From NCBI RefSeq assembly GCF_000716675.1, contig NZ_JNXT01000004.1, positions 62,001 to 126,000 of the forward strand: 64,000 nucleotides of DNA. Reading direction: 5' to 3'. This stretch comes from Streptomyces alboflavus (GTDB taxonomy: Bacteria; Actinomycetota; Actinomycetes; Streptomycetales; Streptomycetaceae). Positions 8,713 through 17,234 of the stretch are shown here, one piece after another. A program made the translations under genes and the position numbers. The notes under the pieces were generated by a model. The model was not told the DNA's origin and ran no database searches. It saw only the letters and a program-made list of their open reading frames with translations. The first letter of the stretch is position 1, and every line of letters starts with the position of its first letter.

Positions 8713-9834
8713 GTGGGGGCGATGAAGGCATCCGCGACGCCCGCGGCGGCCACGACGGGTGGTCGGGCGGCGGAGCGGCGCGGGGGCGCGGACGTCGGCG
8801 GCATGGCGATTCTCGCGGTGTGCGCCGCCTGGACGCTGATCACGACGGGGGTGCGGGGCGGCCGTCCCGACGGAGTGCTGCTCGCGATCCTCGCGGTGGC
8901 GGCCGGGTACGCGGGCGGGCGCGTCGCGGGGGCGTTGCTGCCGGTCGCCGCGCCCTGCGTCGGTGCGCTCGCCGGGGTCGGGCTCGCGGCGGCGGCGCCG
9001 CACGTCACGCCGGGTCCCGTCAGTTCCTCGCCGCTCGGACCCATCGGCGCCACGGCGGCGCTCCTGTCCCTGGCGGCGGGCGCGGCCTGCTGTGCGGCGT
9101 GGTCGGCGCGCGGGGCGGCGCTGCGGGCCGGTCTGCGGGTGTTCGCGGCGGGGATCGTCCTCGCGGCGGCGCTGCTCGGGTCGACGGCCGGGGTGATCGC
9201 GTGCGCCGGGATCGTGCTGTGCTCGCTGGCGGCGGCCCTCGTGCGCAGCCGGGGTCTCGGGCTCAGCGGGTTCGCGGTGGCCGCGGCGGTGGTGACGGGG
9301 CTCGCCTGGGCCGTCGCGCGCGGGGCGCTGCCGGAGGGGCTGCGGTCGTCCCTGGAGGGGCAGCTGGGTCCGTACCGGGTGCGGGTGTGGCAGGACGCGG
9401 AGGGGCTCGCGGGGGCGCATCCGGCGCTCGGCGTGGGTCCGGGGCGGTTCGGCGACGCGGCGCCGTCGGCCGCCGAGGGTGTGCTCGTGGACGACAAGCC
9501 GCATTCGGCGCTGTTGCAGCAGGGGGCCGAGCAGGGGTTCGTGGGGGTGGCGCTGCTCGCGGCCGCGTTCTGCTGGCTGCTCTTCGCGCTGTGGCGCTCG
9601 CCGCGCCCCACGCAGGTCGTCCTGTCGGCGGGCGCGGCCCTGACGGCGCTCGCGGGCGTGGCGACGGTCGGCAACGCGCTGAGCGTGACGTCGGTGACGG
9701 TGGGCGCGGGACTGCTCGCGGGCATCGCCACGGCCCGCCCCCTGCACGAGGAGGCACAGGACACCGAGGACGCCGAGGCCGCGGCCCGGGTCAGACCTGC
9801 GCGGTCCCGGGGAGGCCGAGGCGCTCCCGGATGA
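8713..9834 (+). CDS. O-antigen-ligase-like polytopic membrane protein
   Basis: A 373-aa (GTG 8713) or 370-aa (ATG 8722) protein with about nine or ten hydrophobic segments. The region LGPYRVRVWQDAEGLAGAHPALGVGPGRF, followed by PHSALLQQGAEQGFVG, is the loop typical of the O-antigen ligase/polymerase (Wzy/WaaL-like) superfamily, which transfers or polymerises polyprenyl-linked glycans outside the membrane. No glycan cluster surrounds it, apart from an HpnB-like glycosyltransferase at 11.5 kb. Its 3' end overlaps the convergent PH-domain gene by 44 bp. The function in Streptomyces is unknown; fold assignment is moderate. Confidence 0.75.
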   Translation: MGAMKASATPAAATTGGRAAERRGGADVGGMAILAVCAAWTLITTGVRGGRPDGVLLAILAVAAGYAGGRVAGALLPVAAPCVGALAGVGLAAAAPHVTPGPVSSSPLGPIGATAALLSLAAGAACCAAWSARGAALRAGLRVFAAGIVLAAALLGSTAGVIACAGIVLCSLAAALVRSRGLGLSGFAVAAAVVTGLAWAVARGALPEGLRSSLEGQLGPYRVRVWQDAEGLAGAHPALGVGPGRFGDAAPSAAEGVLVDDKPHSALLQQGAEQGFVGVALLAAAFCWLLFALWRSPRPTQVVLSAGAALTALAGVATVGNALSVTSVTVGAGLLAGIATARPLHEEAQDTEDAEAAARVRPARSRGGRGAPG

Positions 9835-10360
9835 CGCGGACGGCCGCCTCGGCGTCGTCCACGGTCACGGTGAACTTGCGGCCGTCGCCGAGGCTGAGGA
9901 CGACGCCCTCGCCGCGCCGGACGATGACGGCGGTGCCCTGCTCGGGCCGCCAGCGGTAGCCCCAGCCGCCCCAGTGCCGGGGCGTCACGGCCGGGGCGAA
10001 GTCGGCGCCGACGACGTGCGAGAGCGGGATCCGGCGGCGCGGCACCCCGATGTGCCCGCAGCGCACTTCGAGGGAGTCCTTGTCGACCTTCACGGCGACG
10101 TGCACGAACGCGAGCGTGCCGAAGAGGATCAGCAGGCCGACGGCGATGAGGCCGACGATGGACATGATCAGCGGGAGGATCCCCGACGGCCACAGGGCCT
10201 CGACGGCCAGGTCGATGCCCAGGGCGAGACACGCGGCACCGCCGCAGGCCAGCAGCCACTGGCCACGGTTTCGCGCGCGTCCGGTCCAGATCTCGGGGTG
10301 CTGCTCGGAGCTGACCCGCTCGCTGGGGGCGTGGTCCGTCATGGAATCGAGAGTACTCAT
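9791..10360 (-). CDS. PH-domain membrane protein
   Basis: A 189-aa protein. Two hydrophobic helices (about residues 35-55 and 62-88) are followed by a soluble domain: VKVDKDSLEVRCG, then RIPLSHVVGADFAP, then VIVRRGEGVVLSLGDGRKFTVTVDDAEAAV. This is the pattern of bacterial PH-domain proteins anchored by two N-terminal helices. The ATG at 10360 is used; ATG 10342 (MTDHAPSER) is an alternative six codons in. It converges with, and overlaps by 44 bp, the O-antigen-ligase-like gene. No specific function is known. Confidence 0.8.
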   Translation of the reverse strand: MSTLDSMTDHAPSERVSSEQHPEIWTGRARNRGQWLLACGGAACLALGIDLAVEALWPSGILPLIMSIVGLIAVGLLILFGTLAFVHVAVKVDKDSLEVRCGHIGVPRRRIPLSHVVGADFAPAVTPRHWGGWGYRWRPEQGTAVIVRRGEGVVLSLGDGRKFTVTVDDAEAAVRVIRERLGLPGTAQV

Positions 10361-10481
10361 CTTCCGGGGCTACGGCACCGCGTCGCGGAAGGTCACCCCT
10401 CCGGTTGGACACCCGACCCGCCCGCGTCACGGCGTCGTGGCCGGTGAGGGGCGTGGGAGGGCTGCTTCGTACGGGTACGGC

Positions 10482-10519
10482 GGGCGGGTACGGGTCCGGA
10501 GGGCGGGTACGGGTCCGGA
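10482..10519. repeat. Two exact 19-bp direct repeats
   Basis: The unit GGGCGGGTACGGGTCCGGA occurs twice back to back (10482-10500, 10501-10519), in the 272-bp gap between the PH-domain gene and the racemase gene. The flanking sequence holds further GGTACGG fragments. No gene, promoter or terminator is evident in the gap; the repeat looks like slippage in a G-rich spacer. Confidence 0.8.
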
Positions 10520-10632
10520 GGTACGAGGCCCGCCTCGCCCCCGGGCCGTCGAGGCCAAGCCCTGCCTCGGGCCGTCGAGCGCTGCCGCGCCTCGGACCGC
10601 CGGGCGCCGCCCTTCGGCGGGCCTTCGAGCCG

Positions 10633-11469
10633 TCAGGCCTTCAGGAGCGGGTCGGACGCCGCGAGGAGGCGGCCTTCCGCGTACGTGAGCGCGGCGCTCG
10701 GTAGCGCGGCCTCACGGCCGCCGAGGAGCACCGTGAGGGTGCCTTCGGCGCCGTCGGCGTCGTACGCGTCGTCCGTCTGCCCCTCGGCGTCCGTGGCGTC
10801 GACGGCGTCGATGGCTCGCTCGCGGATCCGGCGCAGCGCCTGCGCGACGACGGCCTCGGCCGAGCCGAGCAGGATGAGCGGCTTCGCGTCCGGCTGCTGC
10901 ACGGCGGCGCGGATGCGCTCGGCGACCAGCTCGTAATGGGTGCAGCCCAGGACGACGGTTGTTACATCGGGCGGGGTGAGGGCGGCGGCGGCCGCGATGG
11001 CGCGCGTGATGGCTTCCTCGTCGGCCCGCTGCACGGCGTCGGCGAGGCCGGGGCAGGGCACCTCGGTGACGCTGACACCCGCGGCGAACTCCTCGATGAG
11101 GCCGCGCTGGTAGGGACTGCCGGTGGTGACGGGCGTGGCCCAGATCGCGACGGGGCCGCCGGTCGCGGCGGCGGGCTTGATCGCCGGGACGGTCCCGATG
11201 ACCGGCAGCTCGGGCTCCAGGCGGGCGCGCAGCGCGGGCAGCGCGTGCACGGACGCGGTGTTGCAGGCCACGATCAGCGCGTCCGGGCGGTGCGCCGCCG
11301 CGGCCTCGGCGGCGGCCAGCGCAAGACCCGTGACCTTCTCGGGCGCGTTGCCCCAGGGCATCGTGTCCGGGTCGGAGGAGAGGACGAGGTCGGCGCCGGG
11401 GTGCAGCCGCCGTACCGCCGCGGCCGCGGCGAGCAGTCCGATACCGGAGTCCATCAGCGCGATCTTCAC
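10633..11469 (-). CDS. Aspartate/glutamate racemase family protein (MurI-like)
   Basis: A 278-aa cofactor-independent amino-acid racemase. The N-terminal DSGIG is at residues 7-11, and the two catalytic cysteines are Cys69 (VACNTASV) and Cys176 (LGCTHYEL). These are the MurI glutamate racemase motifs, so the protein would supply D-glutamate for peptidoglycan or a related D-amino acid. The C-terminus (about residues 210-278) carries an Asp/Ala-rich insert (DAVDATDAEGQTDDAYDADG) and a short beta-rich tail not needed for the fold. Streptomyces normally encode a dedicated MurI elsewhere, so this may be a second racemase. Confidence 0.85.
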   Translation of the reverse strand: MKIALMDSGIGLLAAAAAVRRLHPGADLVLSSDPDTMPWGNAPEKVTGLALAAAEAAAAHRPDALIVACNTASVHALPALRARLEPELPVIGTVPAIKPAAATGGPVAIWATPVTTGSPYQRGLIEEFAAGVSVTEVPCPGLADAVQRADEEAITRAIAAAAALTPPDVTTVVLGCTHYELVAERIRAAVQQPDAKPLILLGSAEAVVAQALRRIRERAIDAVDATDAEGQTDDAYDADGAEGTLTVLLGGREAALPSAALTYAEGRLLAASDPLLKA

Positions 11470-11527
11470 CCGGTCACCTTAGACGATGGGCCGGACAAGC
11501 CCGGCAGGGTGGGGCAGACTGCGGCGG

Positions 11528-12712
11528 ATGAGCGCCGTTGTGTGGATCGCCGCCGCCTCGCTCGCCGCGTGGCTGTGGCTGCTGGTCGGACAGGGTTTCT
11601 TCTGGCGTACGGGACACCGCCTTCCGCCGCGCCGGGACCCCAAGCACTGGCCGAGAGTGGCGGTGGTCGTCCCCGCGCGGGACGAGGCCGAGGTCCTGCC
11701 GACCAGCCTGCCGTCGCTGCTCGCGCAGGACTATCCGGGCCGCGCCGAGGTGTTCCTCGTCGACGACGGCAGCGGCGACGGCACGGGCACGCTGGCCCGG
11801 GCCCTCGCGGAACGGCACGGCGGCCTTCCCCTGACCGTCACCTCGCCCGGCGAGCCGCCCGCGGGCTGGACCGGCAAGCTGTGGGCGGTGCGGCACGGCA
11901 TGGCCCTGGCCCGCGCGCGCGAGCCCGAGTTCCTGCTGCTCACCGACGCGGACATCGCGCACAGGCCGGACAGCCTGCGGACGTTGGTGGCGGCGGCCAC
12001 GACGGGCGGCTACGACCTCGTCTCGCTGATGGCACGGCTGCGGGTGGCGAGCCTGTGGGAACGGCTCGTCGTCCCCGCGTTCGTCTACTTCTTCGCGCAG
12101 CTGTATCCGTTCCGCTGGATCGCGCGGAAGGGCGGGCGGACCGCGGCGGCGGCCGGTGGCTGTGTGCTGCTGCGCGCGGACGCGGCCGAGCGGGCCCGGG
12201 TCCCCGACGTGATCCGGCACGCCGTCATCGACGACGTGGCGCTCGCCCGGGCGGTCAAGCGGTCGGGCGGACACATCTGGCTGGGGCTCGCCGACCGGGT
12301 CGACAGCGTGCGGCCCTATCCGCGGCTCGCGGACCTGTGGCGGATGGTGGCGCGCAGCGCGTACGCCCAGTTGCGGCACAGCCCGGCGCTGCTCGTCGGC
12401 ACGGTGGCCGGGCTCGCCGTGGTGTATCTGGCGCCGCCGGTGGCGCTGTTCGCGGGTCTCGCGACGGGTACCGCGGCCGCCGCGCTGTGCGGTGGCCTCG
12501 CGTGGCTCGTGATGACCGCGACGTACCTGCCGATGCTGCGCTACTACCGGCAGCCGCTGTGGCTGGCGCTCACGCTGCCCGCCACGGCGTTCCTGTACCT
12601 CCTGATGACCGTGGACTCCGCGGTGCAGCACTACCGGGGGCGCGGCGCGGCCTGGAAGGGCCGCACGTACGCGCGCCCCGACACGGCCGCGCCGGAGGAG
12701 TCCCGGCCCTAG
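11528..12712 (+). CDS. hpnB: HpnB-like family 2 glycosyltransferase
   Basis: A 394-aa membrane glycosyltransferase. An N-terminal helix is followed by the GT2 fold: VVVPARDEAEVLP, VDDGSGDGT (about residue 78), the metal-binding DADIAHR (about 139), and IDDVALARAV. Three C-terminal hydrophobic segments lie at about residues 285-370. This order matches the hopanoid-associated glycosyltransferase HpnB. The rest of a hopanoid cluster (squalene-hopene cyclase, hpnC-H) is not in the window, so the gene is an orphan copy here. ATG 11528 is chosen over GTG 11486 because the helix begins immediately and the upstream codons are unlike the family. Confidence 0.82.
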   Translation: MSAVVWIAAASLAAWLWLLVGQGFFWRTGHRLPPRRDPKHWPRVAVVVPARDEAEVLPTSLPSLLAQDYPGRAEVFLVDDGSGDGTGTLARALAERHGGLPLTVTSPGEPPAGWTGKLWAVRHGMALARAREPEFLLLTDADIAHRPDSLRTLVAAATTGGYDLVSLMARLRVASLWERLVVPAFVYFFAQLYPFRWIARKGGRTAAAAGGCVLLRADAAERARVPDVIRHAVIDDVALARAVKRSGGHIWLGLADRVDSVRPYPRLADLWRMVARSAYAQLRHSPALLVGTVAGLAVVYLAPPVALFAGLATGTAAAALCGGLAWLVMTATYLPMLRYYRQPLWLALTLPATAFLYLLMTVDSAVQHYRGRGAAWKGRTYARPDTAAPEESRP

Positions 12713-12767
12713 GGCCACGCCGACCCGTCGGACAGGCCTTGGACCCGGGACTCCCGCGGCGTGCGGG

Positions 12768-14072
12768 TCACTTCCGGCCGGGGGTCCAGTTCATGCCCCA
12801 CCCGTAGGCGTAGTCGATGGTCCGCTGCGGGCTCACGCCGCGCTCGGGCACCAGGTAGCGGGCCTCGCGCTGGACGGTGAGTTCGCCGCCGTTGTTGGTG
12901 ATGAGCGCGAGCGCGCAGACCGTGGAGGGGACCGTGCACTCGTCGAGGGAGAACTCGATGGGCGCGCCGTGCTGCGGGGTCAGCGTGACCGTGGCGTTCA
13001 GGTCGGCGAAGCTGCGCGCGCCCTCGTAGATGGTCACGAAGATGACCAGGCGCTTCAGTTCGTTCGAGTGGTCGAGGTTGACCGTGAGGTTCTCGCCGGT
13101 CGACACGGCGCCGGTACGGTCGTCGCCGTCCAGGAGGATGTACGGCGGCTGGTTCAGCGCGCCGAAGGCGTTGCCGAGCGCCTGCACGACGCCCTTGCGG
13201 CCGTCGGAGAGCTCGAAGAGCGCGCACAGGTCGAGGTCAAGGTCCGCGTGCATGGCGACGGCACGACCGAGCTTGCTGGCCCAGCCCTTGAACTGCTTGC
13301 GCACCTCCCAGTTGAGGTTGACGCGCAGCGCGCCCGACGTGCCGCCCTGCTTGGTCAGCGAGACCGACGGCGCCTCCTTGGTCAGCGTGACCTTGGTGAG
13401 GCGCACCGGCTGGGCGGGCGCGGCGGGGGGCGGCGGCGGGGATGCGGGGGCGGGCGCGGCGACGGGGGGCGCGGGGGCGGCGACCGGCGGCGCGGGGGCC
13501 GGGGTGGGCGCGGGCGCCGGCGGGGCGGCGGGGGCGGCCTGCTGGGGCTCGTCGACCGAGATGCCGTAGTCCGTCGCCAGGCCTTCGAGGCCGCTGCTGT
13601 AGCCCTGGCCGACGGCGCGGAACTTCCAGGCGCCCTGACGGCGGTACAGCTCACCGAGCACGAAGGCCGTCTCGACGCTGGCGTCCGCGCTGTCGTAGCG
13701 CGCGATCTCCGCGCCGCTGGCCGCGTCGACGACCCGGACGTGCAGGCCGGGGACCTTGCCGAACGAGCCGCCGTCCGAGGACGCGGCCAGGACCACCGTC
13801 TCCACGGCGGGCTCCACGCGCGCGAGGTCGACGACCAGCGAGTCGGTCACGCCGCCGCCCGAGGACTGCTTGCCCTCGTGGCGCACCGCTCCGGAGGCGT
13901 GCGTCGCCTGGTTGTAGAAGACGAAGTCCGCGTCCGAGCGCACCTTCCCGGAGGCGTCGAGCAACAGCGCGGAGGCGTCGGCGTCGGGCACCCCCGGCCC
14001 GGATCCCCATCCCAATTCGACCCGCACCGCAGGTGCCGGGACGGGAACATTCGAACCTTTGGCCATTGACAT
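12768..14072 (-). CDS. TerD-family protein fused to a TerA-like C-terminal domain
   Basis: A 434-aa protein. Residues 1-180 are a TerD-type calcium-binding domain: [26 protein letters not shown], then [22 protein letters not shown], then [18 protein letters not shown]. Residues about 193-235 are a Pro/Ala linker. The remainder is a second, TerA-like beta-sandwich beginning [20 protein letters not shown] and including [27 protein letters not shown] proteins are tied to tellurite resistance and stress signalling; their biochemical role is unsettled. ATG 14072 follows GGGGGCAGAC; the frame upstream to 14201 is not family-like. Divergent from the proline-rich gene at 14365. Confidence 0.88.
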   Translation of the reverse strand: MSMAKGSNVPVPAPAVRVELGWGSGPGVPDADASALLLDASGKVRSDADFVFYNQATHASGAVRHEGKQSSGGGVTDSLVVDLARVEPAVETVVLAASSDGGSFGKVPGLHVRVVDAASGAEIARYDSADASVETAFVLGELYRRQGAWKFRAVGQGYSSGLEGLATDYGISVDEPQQAAPAAPPAPAPTPAPAPPVAAPAPPVAAPAPASPPPPPAAPAQPVRLTKVTLTKEAPSVSLTKQGGTSGALRVNLNWEVRKQFKGWASKLGRAVAMHADLDLDLCALFELSDGRKGVVQALGNAFGALNQPPYILLDGDDRTGAVSTGENLTVNLDHSNELKRLVIFVTIYEGARSFADLNATVTLTPQHGAPIEFSLDECTVPSTVCALALITNNGGELTVQREARYLVPERGVSPQRTIDYAYGWGMNWTPGRK

Positions 14073-14364
14073 GTCTGCCCCCATCACAAGTTGCCGGGTC
14101 GTCCGGGCCGCCGTTGCGTTCCCGCCCAACCTATTACCTGGCATTCGAAGAGGCGTACACACGGTCCCGGCAACACCCCTCGACAGCCCCCGGTCGACCA
14201 CGAGTAACCCCTGAGGAACGCGCTATTTACACGATCCGTACCTCGCCGCGCGACCGATTTTCCCACGTTCGCTCGCATTGGGGATACGCAGCCCCTGGCG
14301 ACACGTAAAACAACCCTCTTATCGGTCTCCCCAACCAGCACATCAAGGGCTTAACTTATGGAGC
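14073..14364. promoter_or_regulatory. Divergent intergenic region with AT-richer core
   Basis: This 292-bp spacer separates the TerD-type gene (minus) from the proline-rich gene (plus) and must hold both promoters. It is clearly richer in A/T than its surroundings, especially at 14120-14150 and 14215-14360 (TTTACACG, TAAAACAACC, CTTATC, TTAACTTATGG). I could not assign a specific -35/-10 pair with confidence. No RNA gene or operator palindrome was recognised. Confidence 0.4.
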
Positions 14365-14838
14365 ATGACCTCCCCCCGCTCCACCTATGGCGGCGGTTAC
14401 TACTCCGCGCCGTCCTTCCCGGACACCCCGATCTACGACTCGCTGGTCGCCGAGCGGGGCACCCCGCAGATCGCCCCGATCCGGGTCCCCTCCGCGTACG
14501 ACACGGGCAGCCACCTCCCCGCCCTCCCGGCCGCGCTGCCCGCCCTGCCCTCCGGCCCCTCGGGCTATCCCGCGGCCGCCATGGCCCCGGCGCCCATGCC
14601 CGCCGCGGCCCACCCGAACCCGGCGTACGGCTACGCGCCCGCCCCGCAGCCCGCACCGCTGCAACAGGCCCCGGCGCCGTACATCCCGCAGCAGGCCGGA
14701 GCCCCGCGCGGCTACCCCGGCCCGCAGCAGCAGCGCCCGATGGGCGGCACGGGCTACGAGGCGATGCGTCCCGCGGCGCCCCGCCCGGCGCCGGCGCCGC
14801 ACGAGGACCCGTACAACCGGCAGTACCGGGGCTACTGA
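14365..14838 (+). CDS. Proline/alanine-rich protein with conserved tyrosine-rich N-terminus
   Basis: A 157-aa protein. The N-terminus (MTSPRSTYGGGYYSAPSFPD, then TPIYDSLVAERGTPQIAPIRVP) looks conserved and is, as I recall, typical of a Streptomyces family (DUF6643). The rest is a disordered Pro/Ala/Gln-rich tail with repeated PAP, PAPY and PQQ motifs ending PYNRQYRGY. There is no signal peptide or membrane segment. ATG 14365 is used; a second ATG at 14358 lies in another frame. Function unknown; the tyrosine-rich ends could be docking or phosphorylation sites, which is speculation. Confidence 0.7.
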   Translation: MTSPRSTYGGGYYSAPSFPDTPIYDSLVAERGTPQIAPIRVPSAYDTGSHLPALPAALPALPSGPSGYPAAAMAPAPMPAAAHPNPAYGYAPAPQPAPLQQAPAPYIPQQAGAPRGYPGPQQQRPMGGTGYEAMRPAAPRPAPAPHEDPYNRQYRGY

Positions 14839-14883
14839 TCGGCGGCGGCCGTCGCTGTCAGTGTCCGCTGGCAGGATGGCCGC

Positions 14884-15717
14884 ATGTCGACATCCGTGCC
14901 CGTCTCGATCCACTCGATCCACATCCACCCGTTGAAGGCGGCCGGGGGGCACGCTGCGCGTGAGGCCGTCGTGGAGCCCTGGGGGCTCGCCGGTGACCGC
15001 AGATGGGTGTTGATCGACAGCGCGGGCCGGGCCGTGACGCAACGGCCCCATCCGCGTCTGGCGTTGGCCGCCGTCGAGCCACTGGCCGACGGCGGCATAC
15101 GCGTGTCCGCGCCCGGCAGGGAGCCGCTCACCGTCGGCGTCCCGGAGCCCGGGGAGACCGTGCCGGTGGAGTTCCTGCGGGACAAGTCCGAGGCGGTCCC
15201 GGCCGATCCCGCGGCGGACGCCTGGTTCAGCGCCTTCCTCGATCTGGACGTGCGCCTGGGGCATCTGGAAGCCCCGGAGACGCGTCGCCCGATCAACGCG
15301 GCGTACGGCAGGCCCGGCGAGACCGTCTCGTTCGCCGACGCGTTTCCGCTGCTGCTCACCACGCTGTCCTCGCTGGACGCACTGAACTCCCTCATCGCGC
15401 AGGGCGACCACGCGGACGAGGGCCCGCTGCCCATGAACCGCTTCCGGCCGAACGTGGTCGTGGAGGGCGTCGCGCCCTGGGCGGAGGACGACTGGTCCCG
15501 CCTCGCCGTCGGCGACGTGGAGTTCCGCGTGGCCAGGAAGTGCGCGCGGTGCGTCGTCACGACCACCGACCAGCGCACCGCCGAGCGCGGCAAGGAGCCG
15601 CTGCGCACCCTCGCCCACCATCGCCGCAGCGGTGACCAGTTGCTCTTCGGTCTGAATCTGATCCCGGAATCGACCGGAACCATTCGAATCGGTGACCCGC
15701 TGACGATCCTCGAATGA
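14884..15717 (+). CDS. MOSC-domain protein (YcbX/mARC-like)
   Basis: A 277-aa protein with an N-terminal MOSC beta-barrel (IHIHPLKAAGGHAAREAVVEPWGLAGDRRWVLID) and the C-terminal MOSC domain (NRFRPNVVVEGVAPWAEDDW, then KCARCVVTTTDQ). The conserved cysteine in KCARC is the expected molybdenum ligand. Relatives are molybdenum-cofactor enzymes that reduce N-hydroxylated compounds, working with an electron-transfer partner; no such partner gene is adjacent. The start codon ATG 14884 lies 45 bp after the proline-rich gene. Family firm, substrate unknown. Confidence 0.9.
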   Translation: MSTSVPVSIHSIHIHPLKAAGGHAAREAVVEPWGLAGDRRWVLIDSAGRAVTQRPHPRLALAAVEPLADGGIRVSAPGREPLTVGVPEPGETVPVEFLRDKSEAVPADPAADAWFSAFLDLDVRLGHLEAPETRRPINAAYGRPGETVSFADAFPLLLTTLSSLDALNSLIAQGDHADEGPLPMNRFRPNVVVEGVAPWAEDDWSRLAVGDVEFRVARKCARCVVTTTDQRTAERGKEPLRTLAHHRRSGDQLLFGLNLIPESTGTIRIGDPLTILE

Positions 15718-15931
15718 ACGCCGCCGTGGCGGGGAACTCGACGTCGGTGAAAGGACGTTGAAGCCGATGGTGGCTCGGTGAGGCCCGGCTGCCCCACCCG
15801 CGGCGCGCGGGCGGGGCCCGGCGGGGTGAGGGCGCGCGGTCGCGCGGGGTGATGTCGCTCTCTCTTCCCGCTTTCCGGGCGTGCGCCGTGCCGTTCGCGG
15901 CTATCACGGACGCGGAAGGGGGTGCAGGACT

Positions 15932-16537
15932 GTGCGAGCGATCGCCGGACTCTGGCGCTGGCGCCACAATCCGCTGCGCCGCGGCACCGACCTCGCCGAG
16001 GCCTGGCTTGCACTCGCCGCCCTGGTGCTGATCGTCGTCGCCGCCCCCGTCGTCGGCTCGGTCGCCGGCGTCCTGACCCATGACGCGCTGCTGCGGTCGG
16101 TCCAGGCCCAGCGCGAGGCCCGGCACAGCGTCACCGCCACCGTCCTGCAGAAGCTCGACCAGCCCCCGCTCGACCCCGACCCCGAGACCTCGTCGGCGCG
16201 CGACGCGCACCGCCGGGTGCTGGCGAGCTGGACCGGCCCTGACGGCTCGGGCCGCGCGGGCACGGTCGCGACCGACCTCAAGTCCCCGCACCCCGGCGAC
16301 CGGTTCCGGGTCTGGACCGACGCCGAGGGCAACATCGTCGGCCGCCCCCTGGACACCGCCACGGCCACGACCCACGCCGCCCTGGCCGGCCTCGGCGCCG
16401 CCCTCGCCTGCGCCGGTCTCGTGGAAGGCACCCGCCGCCTGATCGTCTGGCGCGCGGTCCGCCGCCGCCACGCCCGCTGGGACCAGGCCTGGGACAAGGC
16501 GGGACCGGACTGGGGACGGGCGGGGACGGGGGCGTAG
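15932..16537 (+). CDS. Rv1733c-like two-helix membrane protein
   Basis: A 201-aa protein: a basic N-terminus (VRAIAGLWRWRHNPLRRGTD), a first membrane helix (about residues 28-50), an extracytoplasmic domain (about 55-145, containing VWTDAEGNIVGRPL) and a second helix (about 150-172) before an Arg-rich tail. This layout fits the actinobacterial Rv1733c family, whose role is unknown. GTG 15932 is preferred because it directly precedes the family's RAIAGLWRW start and follows GCAGGACT; the frame is open upstream from 15881. Confidence 0.75.
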   Translation: MRAIAGLWRWRHNPLRRGTDLAEAWLALAALVLIVVAAPVVGSVAGVLTHDALLRSVQAQREARHSVTATVLQKLDQPPLDPDPETSSARDAHRRVLASWTGPDGSGRAGTVATDLKSPHPGDRFRVWTDAEGNIVGRPLDTATATTHAALAGLGAALACAGLVEGTRRLIVWRAVRRRHARWDQAWDKAGPDWGRAGTGA

Positions 16538-17234
16538 CCGAGCGTGGGCGCCTTGTGCGAGCGTGGGCGCTTTGGGCGGGTTGCGGCCTTGGGCAGACGG
16601 GCGAGGGCAGTTGAGCGGGTGGCGGCCTCGGTGACGCCAGGGCATGTGCCCCCGGACGGCCGGGTTAGGCGAGCGTCGTGCACTTGGTCGGACGCCTGGG
16701 CGAGAGGAAGCGGGAGCAAGCGAGAGGGTACGGCTCCTGGGGGACGTGAGCGCAGACGCCTGCGGGGGCGTACTTCGGCACAATTGGGCGAGCGAGCCCG
16801 AAACGAGCCCGGAGGCGGTGGAGCCGCGAGAACACCCGGCACCCGCACCCGCACCCGCACCCGCACCCGCACCCGCACCCGGCACGCGTACCCGAGAACC
16901 ACCCACGCGGGCGAGCACCAGCGGCACCCGAGGGCACGGGCACGAAATCCCTTGAGCAGCCGAGCACTACGCCCGCGCCCCCTCGCCCGGCACCCCCGAT
17001 CAAGCCACCCCAGACACCCACGTACCCGCACCCACCGACCCCGACCGACCCGCCCCCGCACACCCGCGCACCCGACCGGCACGCGCTTGCGCAGGTGGGA
17101 CCGTGCCCGTGGGCCCGGCCATCAGGTCAACTCCCCCTCCCTCCGCGCGCTACGGTGGACCGGGCGAACTCTTCGGTCTCCTTGCGCGCGGGCGCGAGGT
17201 CCCGCGAACTTCGAGGTGGGGGCAGAGCAACTCC
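16538..17234. other. 697-bp gene-free region with simple repeats
   Basis: No credible coding frame was found; the open frames here are low-complexity Gly/Cys or Pro/Arg products of repeats. The segment begins with two near-identical copies of GCGAGCGTGGGCGC (around 16541 and 16559), contains a hexanucleotide array (16841-16876) and a C-rich tail of degenerate CCCGCAC and CACCC motifs to about 17090. The final 100 bp should carry the promoter of the beta-helix/AAA gene. Confidence 0.6.
16841..16876. repeat. Hexanucleotide tandem repeat (ACCCGC)6
   Basis: Six perfect consecutive ACCCGC units lie in the gap between the Rv1733c-like gene and the beta-helix/AAA gene. The same hexamer recurs seven times at 32734-32775, there inside a coding sequence. 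Such arrays change length by polymerase slippage. Confidence 0.9.

Noticed and set aside
6321..9959. A 1212-codon open frame on the plus strand
   Set aside because: It is the antisense shadow of the Nudix and lnt genes and the out-of-frame reading of the O-antigen-ligase-like gene. The product is Gly/Arg/Asp-rich without motifs; G+C-rich DNA opens such frames routinely.
16665..17063. A Gly/Cys-rich 132-codon minus frame
   Set aside because: Produced by the ACCCGC array and neighbouring C-rich repeats (GCGCGC tract in the product); no initiation signal and no domain.
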